64,000 nucleotides of DNA from Diospyros lotus (taxonomy: Eukaryota; Streptophyta; Magnoliopsida; Ericales; Ebenaceae). A program made the translations under genes and the position numbers. Shown here piece after piece: positions 34,801 through 46,800 of the stretch; the stretch's first letter is position 1, and each line of letters opens with the position of its first letter. Where the stretch lies: positions 31,589,307 through 31,653,306 of the forward strand of contig NC_068343.1 of the NCBI RefSeq assembly GCF_014633365.1, read 5' to 3'. The notes beneath the pieces are model-generated. The model was given only the letters and a program-made list of their open reading frames with translations. It had not been told where the DNA came from and made no database searches.

Positions 34801-37800
34801 ATTTGTTGCAAGTATTGAGAGCATTGTCATTCCAAAGAATATTCAAGAGGCCATGAGTGATCCTCAGTGAAAAGTTGCAGCTATGGAAGAGATGAGTGCC
34901 TTGGTGAAAAATAACACATGGGAGATTGTTAAACTGCCTTCAAACAAAAGGATGGTTGGTTGTAGATGGGTTTTCATAGTAAAACATAATGCAGATGAAA
35001 GTGTTGAAAGATACAAGGCAAGATTGGTTGCACAAGGGTTTACTCAAACATATGGGATTGACTATGAGGAGACTTTTGCTCCTGTGGCTAAACTCAACTC
35101 AATTCGGGTATTAATCTCTCTTCTGTTAATCTTGATTGGCCTCTATTTCAATTTAATATTAAAAATGCTTTTTTGAATGGTGACTTGGATGAGGAGATAT
35201 ATATGAGAATACCCCAGGGATTTGAACAAGAAATTGGCAGTGGAAATGTGTGCAAATTAAAGAAATCCCTATATGGATTAAAGCAGTCTCCAAGGGCTTG
35301 GTTTAAGAAATTTAGCATGACTCTCAATCATTTGGGATATAAGCAAGGGCAAGCTGACCATACCCTGTTTATAAAGTCTATAGTAGAAGGTAAAAAAGTC
35401 ATATTAATTATTTATGTTGATGACATTATTGTGACAGGTGATGACTTACAGGAAATTGAAAATTTGAAGAAGCAATTAAAAACTGAATTTGAAGTGAAAG
35501 ACCTAGGAGTCATGAGATACTTTATGGGAATGGAGGTAGCTCGGAGTTAAGAAGGGCCATTCATCTCTCAAAGGAAGTACACACTTGATTTGTTACAGGA
35601 AACTGGGATGTTAGCATGCAGATCGGCTGGTACACCTCTAGAAAAGGGTTGGAATGTCGAAGAAAAAGAAGATACTCCTGTTGAAAAAGAAATGTACCAA
35701 AGCTTGGTTGGTAGATTAATTTATTTGTCACTTACAAGGCCAGACATAGCCTATGCAGTAAGTGTCATAAGTCAATACATGCATTCTCCTACTCAAAAAC
35801 ATATGAATGCAGCGTTCCATGTTCTAAGATACCTCAAGGGGACGACTGGGAAAGGACTGATGTTCAGGAAAACTAATTAAAGAAGAATTGAATGTTTTGT
35901 GGATGCTGATTGTGCTGGTTCACGTGAGGATAACAAGTTAACTTCAGGTTATTGCACCAAGCTATGGGGTAATGTGGTTACTTGGAGAAGTAAAAAGCAA
36001 TCCGTAGTGGTTCGAAGCAGTGCCGAGGTTGAATTTCGTGCCATTGCTCAAGGGATATGTGAAGTTATTTGGCTAGAAAGGATAATGGAGGACTTGGGGA
36101 TATCCTTATCACAATCAACAAAAGTTTATAGTGATAGCAAGTCTGCTATCAGTATTGTGAAAAATCCGGTTCAGCATGATAGAATGAAACATGTAAGAAT
36201 TGACAGAAGTTTTACAAAGAGGGAAATTGAAGAAGGAGAAATCAGCTTATCCTACATTCTAACTACTAATTAAGTAGCTGATATTTTCACAAAATTATTC
36301 CAAGGCCAGGGTTCGAGTTACTAATTGGCAAGCTGGGAATGATTTGTATCTATTCCTCAGCTTGAGGGGGAGTGTTGGGAGGCCGAGCTGATGGAAGGCT
36401 GAGCTACCGAGCTAATGAGGCCGAACTGCCGAGCTGATGAGGCCAAGCTTTCGAGCTAATGGAAGGCTGATCTGGCGAGCTGATGGAAGGTCGATCTGCG
36501 AGCTGATGGAGGCCGAGCTAATGGTTGAGTTGCCAAGCTACTAAGCTCGTTATCGGCTAATCTATCCTCTATGATTTATCTTGATTTATATTACTGTTAT
36601 ATCTTATCTTGCTTTTATTAGATTTCTTTGTATTTAAGGTTGTTGTAATGTTGTCCTACAAAGTAGGAATCTAATCTCTAAAGTTTAGGAGAATTCTTAG
36701 GATCCATTTTGTATATATTTGTGGCATTCTCAAGGGTATAATTGACGGAATATTATTCTTCCCAAAAGAAGATTTCTTCATAATTTATATCGAATTAGGG
36801 GAGCAACCATTGTCATGGCCTAGTAGTGATAATTTGGTTTCAGAGCTCGTTCTTGGCCTGAGTTCTTTTGGAAGGTGGTGCGATGGTAGAAGGAACTTGC
36901 ATGAAGAACTTTGAGTCACAACTGCAACAGGTCAACTTGACCATGTTTGAGTTCGAGAACCAAGTGGACCAATTGGAGCTTGGGTCTGAATGGAACCATG
37001 AGGCGATCATGGCAATAGATTGCAAGGTGGAAGGCTCAATCGGGGGGGTTAACGGCGCTCTCTCTCAAGTGTGGGAGGATATCACGCAGATGAGAGAAGA
37101 AATGGGAGCACAACCACAACAATTTATGGTGATGTTTACTTGCCAAAATTTGGTAAGAATTGCTCCCGATTTTCCTCTTAGGGATAGAACATAGCCGATT
37201 TTATAGAACAATAGGATGAATCGTATGAATGGGACTTTTGAAATTGAGGTCGAACCGGAAGAAGAAGTGGAAGCGATAATGGATAGAGGGCGTGAGGTCC
37301 ATGGCAATCCTTAGCACTGGAGTTTCCCATGCCCCAGATGGAGATCCCTATGTTTGAAGGGCCTAACCCTAGGTGGTGGTTGAGGAAATGTGAGCGGATG
37401 TTTGACTGGTATAACATACTAGAGGGGAGAAGAGTGACTTTAGCTGTCACCTACTTTGATGATGTGGTTGATGCTTGGTTCTAGGGGTGGACCAGAGTGA
37501 GGGAGAATCACACTTGGGAGGAATTTTCTAATAAATTGTGTGAAAGGTTTGGGGAGAGGAGTATGTTTGATATCATAGAAGAGTTTAACAAGCTAAGGCA
37601 TGTTGGAGAAATAAGGGCTTATCTAAGGAGGTTTGATGAGCTAAGGTCCTTAATGATTAACCATAACCCACATCTTTGCCTATTTCGTATCTAGTTTCTT
37701 GAGTGGCCTCAACGATGATATAAGACCCATGGTGAAAATGATTAGGCCTTGAACTATAGAACATGCAGCAGAGAGTGCAAGACTACAAGAGATGGTGGTG

Positions 37801-40800
37801 GATGCCTTGATGAGGAAGCAAAGACAACAATAAAAGGCTATTATAGTGGGAACTTTCAATTAGAGGGGAAAAGGCTACAATCGTGAGCTAATTAAAGGCA
37901 ACACAAGGGTGAAGAATTTGGGGGGATCCAGCTTAGGACGAAGGCCCAATGAGCAGAGAAGACAACCTGGTTTATGCTTTAGGTGCAGGGATAAATATTA
38001 TCCCGGGCACCAATGCAAGCGCCAGTTGTTATTGTTAGAAGGAGATACTAGAGAAAGGCTGGAAGAAGAAGAGATTAAAGAGTGTGGGGAGTTAGGGGAA
38101 AAAAGATAATGGAGAGATATCACTACATGCATTGAAGGGGGTAACTAATAACAAGATAATCAAGTTAGAGGAAAAGATGAAGGACTGTAGCCTCCTGATT
38201 TTGATTGATAGTGGGAGCACCCACAACTTCCTAGATGAGGGCACGACTAGGAGGTTGAAGTGTCCACTCACGAGAACCCAACCTTTGAGTGTCACATCCC
38301 TACTCACAATAGTTCTTGGTAATCTAGACTCCATGTTCCACAATTTGTAACCCTTTACACCGGTAGGATAACCTATAAATAGACACTTCTTTGCTCTGGG
38401 TTCTAGCTTACCTTGCTTTACATGAGTATAGGCTAAGCATCCAAATACTCGCAAGTGATCTAAGCTTGGCTTGTGACTTGTCCACATTTCATAGGGGGTT
38501 TTAAACTTAGTAGCAGCAGATGGTGATCTATTAATCACATATGTTGCAGTTGACACAGCTTCCCCCCAAAATGCCTTATGTAAGTTTGCATGAAATAGCA
38601 TACATCTTACTCTTTCAAGTAGAGTCTTATTCATTTTCTCTGCCAAACCATTCTGCTTTGGATTTCCAGGGGTAGTTAGGTGTCTTACTATCCTACTCTC
38701 ATTACATAATTGTGTAAATTCTCTATTGCAGAATTCTAGGCTATTGTCAATCCTAATAGTCTTAATGTTTCTCCCTTTTTGATTTTCAACCATAGTCTTC
38801 CATGTCTTAAAAGCCTCAAATGTATGGTCCTTTGATTTTGAGACATACACCCAAACCATTCTTGAAAAATCATCAATAATAAAGAGGAAATACCTAGAAC
38901 TTCCATGAGATAGGGTCTGAACAGGTCCCCAAAGGTCTAAATGGATGTAATCTAATGGTGCCTTAGAGAAATGTATTGCCTTCTTTCTAAACTTCACCTT
39001 AGCAGATTTGCCAAAAATGCAGGACTCACACTTATCAAGTCCTGCCACCTGATCATTACCTAGGATGCCTTGCTTTGATAGCTCTCTTAATCCTTGCTTT
39101 GATAGCTCTCTTAATCCTTGTTCACTAATGTGTGACATACTAAGATGCCACAACTTAGACTGTATTTGAGCTTTACTACCAGCAACTGCAACTTCCCTAC
39201 TCAAAGTGGTAGCTTGCAGAATGTATATACCATTCTGTAATGAGGCTCTCATACATATTAAGGATCCTCTTGAGATTCTTAAGACTCCACCATCGTCCAT
39301 CACCTTTAAAATTATAGCCATATCTGTTCAGTTCTCCAAGAGAGATTATATTTCTCTTTAATTTTGGAACATGCCTAACCGATGATGGAGTTCTACAAGA
39401 ACCATCATGCATTTTTAATCTTATATCTCCATTCCTTAACACCCTGCATTCATGATCATTACCTAGCAGTACTTTTCCTCCATTAATTTCTTGATAGTTT
39501 AGGAACCAATGCTTCTTTGGTGTCATGTGGTATGAACAACTTGAATCCATTATCCATACCTCATTTTCAGCATTTTCTGATACCACCAAAGCATCTACAC
39601 TATCATACTCGAATTCACATATAGAAACTCTGCCCTCAGAATTACTTCTTTCTTGAAAATCCTTTTTCTTCTTAGGGCAATTTTTCTTAATGTAACCTTC
39701 TTCATGGCAGTAATAACACTTTATTACTTTCTTTCTAGTTCTTGACCTTGATCTTGACATACCTCTTCCCCTAGGGTCTTTTTTATCTGTCTGTAATTTT
39801 ACAAGAAGGGCATCTCTCAGAGAATGTTTTCCTTCTACTTTGTACTACAATTCCTTAGAGTTTAGGGCCCCTATTACATCATTCAATGACAGAGTGTCTC
39901 TATCGTGCTTTTGGATATCAACAAAGGTTTCATATGATCTAGGTAAAGAATGGAGCAAGACCAATGCCTTGTCCTCATCTTCATACTTAACATCTATATT
40001 CTCAAGATCTAAGCAGAGTTTATTAAACTCATCAATATGATCTTGTAACCTTTGTTCATTATTCATTTTAAAAGTAAAGAATCTTGCCTTTAGATATAAC
40101 TGGCTTGATAGGGACTTTGTCATGTATAGGCTCTCCAATTTGAGCCAAATCTTTGCAGTCGTCTTCATCTTGGAAACCTTGCTTAGCACCTTGTTGCCTA
40201 AACTCAAAATTAGTGTGTTGTAGGCCTTCTTCTAGATTTCCTTCTTTTGATCTACCGCATATGACTTTGGCATCTTGGCTTCCCCCTCTAGTGCTTCCTC
40301 TAGGCCCGAGAAGGGCACACATCTTCATCTTCCAGAGGGCAAAATCATTTTGCGCGTCGAATTTCTCAATATCATATCTTGAAGCAGAGGAAGATGAAGC
40401 CATGTCTTTGAATTGGAATTCTGATTCTTCACCTTGTGACGATTCTTGACTGTGTAAATCTTGCTTTGATACTAGGTTGTTGAATAACCAAGCGTCCCCC
40501 ACACAAAATCAAACCCTCAAGAATGCACAACTCTCTCACAGAAAGAACATAATAGGAAATAGGATAGAAAGAACAACACACACACACAAGAGGCTAAGGA
40601 TTTTATGTTGGTTCGGATCACCTATTTATTGGTGAACCTACGTCCAGACTGAAATTAGAAGGGCTAATCTTCCACTATCTTGAGATACAATCGGTACAAC
40701 GCTCACAGCTCTTGATCGAGCTATCACTCAGAGATTACAAAGGCTAATCTGGTAGACTTTTCTTTGTTAGTACACGATTACAAAAGATACAGAAAAAAAG

Positions 40801-43800
40801 ACTCAACCGCGTATATTTACAAATGATAGAGGCGGGTTTTATAAGAAATAAACTAGTAGTTACCATTAATGGTAACTACTGTTACAACTTCTAACTACTT
40901 TGAATTACCGGGCTTTGATTGGCTTGGATTCCTTTGATTTGTAGATATTTTATGCTGTAGCACTAATCTTAGTGCAAACTTTAACACTCAGCTCCTTTGT
41001 ATTATGTTGTGTTTTACAGATTGTGTGACGATATATCCTTAGCATCTCATAATGTTGGAGTATGATCGAATAATATGTCTAGCAGGTTAGGATGGAAAGA
41101 AAGGTACAATTGGCCAACCAATTCAAGGCATTGACCCATAAACTGACTACGGGGTTAGGGTTTTTTGTTAAACTTCAGAACCTACCCATTTTACAAACCC
41201 AATTTAACAAGTGGGATGGGAAAAGGAGTAGCATGATGTAAATATCAAAACTAAATAAGGTACTACAAAATCAAAATGGATAAGACTATAACTATTCCTA
41301 GAAGCAAATTGGCAACCTCAAAGAGTCTAGGTTTCGATAAGGTAAATGTCACAAGGGATAATTTAAGGCAACCAATTATTATTAAGAAGAGATGGAATAG
41401 AGAGGGATCAATACTCGTTTAGCTTGTGTACCCAAATCTAGAACCCCATAGACCCTTAAACACTTCAAGCCTAAATTATGAAATAACTAAAACAACAAAA
41501 GCAATCAACTAAAAGTAGATTTAAGATGTGTTCAAATACCACTCACCAACTTAACTCTAAAATGTATCCACCCTTAAGATCGAGAACCCCCAAATTGGAA
41601 AGGCAAGTCAACCAACTAATGCATCTCCTAGAAGCAAATGAGAAAATCCAAAAGGAGTATAGAGCTATGGGTTTTGGAGGTCAAAGCATGATAAAGAGGA
41701 GACAGTAAAGATGAGAGAGGGTTAGAGTGGGAGCATAGTTGCCAAGGTTGTGGTTCGCTAGGGGTTGGAGGACGGGGTATATAACTTAGTAATGTACGAG
41801 ATACGTAAGGGTAGGCTTAGCTGGTACACTATTTTGGTTGTGGTACGTTTTGAATATTGAGTTTGGTATGATATTAAATCAATACTAACCAAGTTATATA
41901 TCTTGTTAATTGATACTTCTGGTTTTAACTATTTTTGGTTTTAGCTCGCCTGTGACCCCAAATGCATTTTTGGTTTCAACCATCCTCCTTTAATTCTTTG
42001 GGTCCCATCTTTTTGGATGATTGATCCAAGGTATTTGAATTGATTTTTTCTTGGGATGACTTGAACTTCAAGCTTTACCATATCATCATCCATGCTTATA
42101 TTTTTGCTAAACTTACATTCCATTTATTTGGTTTTCAGTCATCTTAAGTTAAAACATCTACAACATATTTGTTAGAGGTTTTAAGACACGGTAATACTAT
42201 CGAAATTTGTATTACATTGCTTGGTGCAAAATGTTACGTATAATCCCTAGATAAAATTGTCCCATTGCTGTGGGATAAACTAAATGCGTGGCCCCTCTAG
42301 TATTATTTACAAATGAGTATATAATTATATGAGTATGTAGTTATTTACATACCAAAATATAATTATATATAAGATGGGAATTTAGTCATTTTTCATTTTA
42401 TACGAAGTAATACTTTGTTTACATTTTCACACATAAAACATGGTATAGTTATAACATCATGTAATACCTCATTTACCAAACATGGGATAATATTATTTTG
42501 TCCCATCACTATTTTATTTTAATCCAGATAGCCAACGGGCACTAGATGCTAAATTGTTCCTTTATATCTCAAGCATGGTATTTACACATTTTTTGTTTGT
42601 CTCATCCATTGTAACAATGTCATTTGCAAGTATTTTACATTTTCATGTTTCTGCTTGATGATACACGTCTCTAATAACATGTATATAAGCAATTTTGACC
42701 TCTTTCTTACCTAAGACTTTTAATAACATACTCTATTCTAAATCTATAAATATATTATGTAATTCCATTTGTTTATTCTATATATTTCCATTAGGTGCCT
42801 TAGCAAGTATATATCTTCCATGTCGACTTATTAAATTGGTTTTTAAATGCCTTGGTTTCTCTTCTTAATCTTTGTTGAATCACTCTCTCCCCTAGTTTCA
42901 ATATGTTTAGTCCGCTCATGGAACACTGGATTGGAAACAATTTGTAAGGCAGCCTGATTATTACAAACAAGCTTCATAGGAGACACTTCACAAAACTTGA
43001 GTTTCTACAGGAGTTGTTTAAGTTAGACGAGCTCATAAATTGTATTAGCCATAGCCCGATATTCTGTCTCTGCACTAGATCTAGCTATTACATTTTGTTT
43101 CTTACTTTTCAAGAAATCAAATTTCCTCCCACAAGAACACAATACCCAGAGGTTGACCAACGATCAGAGGGAGATCCTGTCCAATCTACATCTACATAAC
43201 AACAAATATTTGTGTGTCCCTTATCCTCATAGAGTAGCCCTTTACCTAACGCTCTTTTGGTATATCTTAGAATCTGGATAACAGCATCCTAGTAAGAATC
43301 ACATGGAGAACTGAGGAATTGACTAACTACACTCGCAACAAAAGCAATGTCGGGACGAGTGATTGTGAGATAGTATAACTTGCCTACCAATCTCCTATAC
43401 CTTCCAAGATCTAATAAAGGTCCCCTGTTCCGGCAAGGACATTCAGATCCATTGGGGTGTTAACTAGTTTGTAGTTCACCATACCAGTTTCTTCTGAGAT
43501 GTCAATGGCATATTTCTTCGGAGAAATTGAGATACTATCTCTTGATTGAGTAACTTCAATACCTAAAAAATACTGAGGTTGGCCTAGGTCTTTGGTCTGA
43601 AAGTGCTGATGTAGATGTTCCTTAAGCTTCTGTATTCCAACCTAATCACTCCCTGTGATAACAATGTCATTTACATAAACAACAAGGTAGATACATAAGG
43701 AAAAAGAATGGTGATAGAAAATCGAATGATTAGCTTCACTTCGAGTGAGACCAAAGGCTTGAACCACAGTGCTGAACCTGCTAAACCACGCCCGTGGAGA

Positions 43801-46800
43801 TTGTTTTAGACCATAGAAAGACTTCTTGAGTTTGCAAACTACATTGGACTCTCCTTGAGCAACAAAACCAGGTGGTTGTTCCATATATACCTCTTTTTGC
43901 AAATCACCATGAAGCAAGACATTTTTAATATCGAGCTGATAGAGTGGCCAATGACGTGTGGTAGCTAGAGAGAGATAGAGGCGAACAGAGGCCATTTTCG
44001 CAACAAGAGATAAGGTATCACTCTAATCCAGTCTATAGATTTGTGTAAAGCCTTTGCCAACCAAGCGGGCCTTATGATGTTCCACCTATCCATCAGGACT
44101 CACTTTGGGAGTGAATACCCACTAGCAACCAACGAGGGTCCTTCCTGGTGGTAAAAGCACCAAATCCTAAGTACCATTCGAATGTAAGGCGTCAATCTCA
44201 TCTAATGTAGCTTGGCGCCAACCAAGATGGGACAAAACTTCACTTGTGGTTTTAGGAATAGAAACAGAGGAAAGACTCGAAACAAAGACACTATAAGAAG
44301 GAGACAAATGGTCATAGCATAAAAAGTTATAAATAGGATGGGGATTATGAGTAGACTGTGTACCTTTGCGAAGAGTAATAGGGAGATTGTTGGGCTCAGG
44401 ATCTGGGGCAGGAGGGACCACAGACGGAGAGAGCGAGTCAGGAGAATCCTGGGCTAGAAGAATGCTGGTGTCGGTAGCAGGATGGGAACGATGGTGATAT
44501 GTAAGAAGTGGAGGAGCCGTGGAAGGTGGACCGAAAAATGGTAGGGTAGGCGCCACAGAGGAGACAGACGGACCCAACGAGAACAGCGGAAGAAAAGAAA
44601 AAGGAATAGGCAAAACTTGATGAAGATTTTGTGAATCAGGTTGAGTAACCGAAAAGAAAGATTGTTATTCAAGGAATGTGACATCAACAGACAAAAGATA
44701 GTAGTTCAACTCTGAAGAGTAACACTTATAGTCTTTCTACAACTGGGAATAGCTGAGGAAGATACACTTGAGAGATTTTGCAACAAGCTTATCCTGTCTA
44801 GGTGAAAAAAAATGCACAAAACAGATACATCCAAAAACACGAAGAGGAACACTATAAAGCGGCTGTGTAGGGAACAAAAGGGAATGAGGAATTTGGTTTT
44901 GTAACATTGAAGATGGCATGTGATTGATTAGATAACATGCAGTTAGAACAATATCTCCCAAAAAATTGGTGGGAAGATTGGCATGTAAAAGAAGTGTCCA
45001 TGTAGTCTCAATAAGATGGCGATTCTTATGCTCAACAACACCATTTTGTTAGGATGTGTAAAGACAAGAGGATTGATGCAGGATGCCATTAGCAGTCATA
45101 AATGTAGTAAATTGAGAAGAAAAATACTCAGGGGCATTATCACTACGTAAGGCACATATAAAAACTTTAAATTGTGTTTTTATTTCAGCAGTAAATGTCT
45201 AAAAGATAGAAAACAACTCGGACAATCTCTTTACAAGAAACAACCAAGTGCAAACGAGAAAAGTCATCATTGAAAGTAATGAAATATGAAGACCAAAAGT
45301 AGAATTGATGCGACTGAGCCCCCATACATCATAATGCACAAGGGAAAAGGGAGTCTTAGCCCTATTATTGATGCGATGAGAAAAAGAATTATGAGCATGT
45401 TTACCACACTGACACGACTCACGATTAAACATGGACAATGACGACAAACTGGGAACTAATTTCTTCAATTTAGAGAGTTTGGGATGACTAAGACGATAGT
45501 GGAAAAGATATGGGGAAGCGGTACTGGTGCAAGCTACTGGCAAACTAGGCACAACAAGATAATAGTGACCCTGTGACTCACGCCCAACGTTAATTGTCTG
45601 CCCTGTGCCCTGGTCCTGAACACAAACAGAGGTAGGAGTAAAGATAATAGAACAATTAAGGGTTTTGGTGAGTTGGCTAATTGAAATCAAATTAAAAGGA
45701 CTATCAGGAACATATAAAACAAAATTTAATGAGAAAGACGAGGTGGGTGTGATTTGGTCGATCCCTTTAACTGTAGTTTTGATACCATTAGTCAGGGTGA
45801 CAGTATGCAAGGTATCAGAATAGGTAAGTGAGGAGAAAAGAAGTTCATTACTACACATATGGTCAGTGGCGCCAGAATCTATAATCAAAGGACCAACAGA
45901 TGAGCCTTGAGCAACACAAGCAACGGGATTACCATGATGAGACTATTGGGTGGTCTGAAACTTCAAGAAGGCATCATACTCAGCTGTAGACATAGGTACC
46001 AATTGCGAACTTGGTGGAGATTGAGTAGGACTAGGATCGCTTTGAAATACATGAGCTACATTAGTAGATGATGCAGGTGGAGCAGCTGACCACCATGTTT
46101 CTTCTAGCATTTGTCATCAAGACGACCTAATTTCTTACAAAATGTACACTGTGGACGTGAGCGATTATTATTGCGTCCTCTATTTCCTCCTGCGGTGGAA
46201 GCTTGAGACACAAGAGCTGAAGATTCGGCTGGAGGAACAACATGAGAAGAAGAGAACATACCATGTGCACCTGTCATATTCAACAACCTTTTAAAAGAGT
46301 CCAGCATGGTAGGGCTAGCAGAGTTGGTCAAGATTTGATGCCTGATGGCGTCAAACTCTGGTTTCAGGACGGAGAGAGCAATAACCATAAAAAAAACTTC
46401 TCTCGTTGAACAATCTGTTTGGTGCGGGTCGTAGCAAGAGGAAGAAGAGCATCAAATTCTTGCATGAGAGCCCGAACCTGCCCCAGATAAGATTCCATGG
46501 ACGACTCCTGCTTGAGATTCTTGATATTAGAGACCACAGTGTATAAACGTTGGATTTTGTTTATATAACACTCTTCAGCTTCATTCCATACATCAACACA
46601 AGTTTCAAAGGGGCGAAAGAGCTGCATGATGGACGGGTCAATAGACTGCCATATGAGGCTACATAACTGGGCATCAACTTGTTCTCATCTAGCTCGATTA
46701 GCTTCTGACACACTTCAGCCTTTATGGTAAGATGATCCGCTTGGTCTTGCCCTTTAAACCACATTTTGACAGAGGCTGCCCATGAGAGATTATTGGTCGA

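Larger units (their letters stand above)
31355..36780 (+). mobile_element. Full-length Ty1/copia retrotransposon, mutated
   Basis: 5426 bp with LTRs at 31355-31846 and 36373-36780, a perfect target duplication TAATT (31350-31354 and 36781-36785), primer site TGGTATCAGAGC directly after the 5' LTR (31847-31858) and a purine tract TTGAGGGGGAG just before the 3' LTR. The internal region has gag, protease, integrase, reverse transcriptase and RNase H in the Copia order, broken by several stops and frameshifts. It sits within a gypsy LTR. Confidence 0.95.
38298..40474 (-). mobile_element. Truncated Ty1/copia element: gag, protease, integrase
   Basis: Minus-strand Copia of a Tnt1-like type. From right to left: decayed primer site TAGTATCAAAGC (40463-40474), gag (40502-39845, with [17 protein letters not shown] and [12 protein letters not shown]), zinc knuckle [14 protein letters not shown], protease [12 protein letters not shown] (DSGC expected), GAG-pre-integrase [14 protein letters not shown] and an integrase with [17 protein letters not shown] and [10 protein letters not shown]. 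Reverse transcriptase, RNase H and the 3' LTR are absent; it stops at the conserved IVSRDVT after the integrase, at a junction with the gypsy fragment. Confidence 0.9.

Noticed and set aside
38092..38297. C-terminal part of the 409-codon minus-strand Copia ORF as true Copia protein
   Set aside because: This part is antisense gypsy protease sequence; similarity to Copia ends at IVSRDVT.
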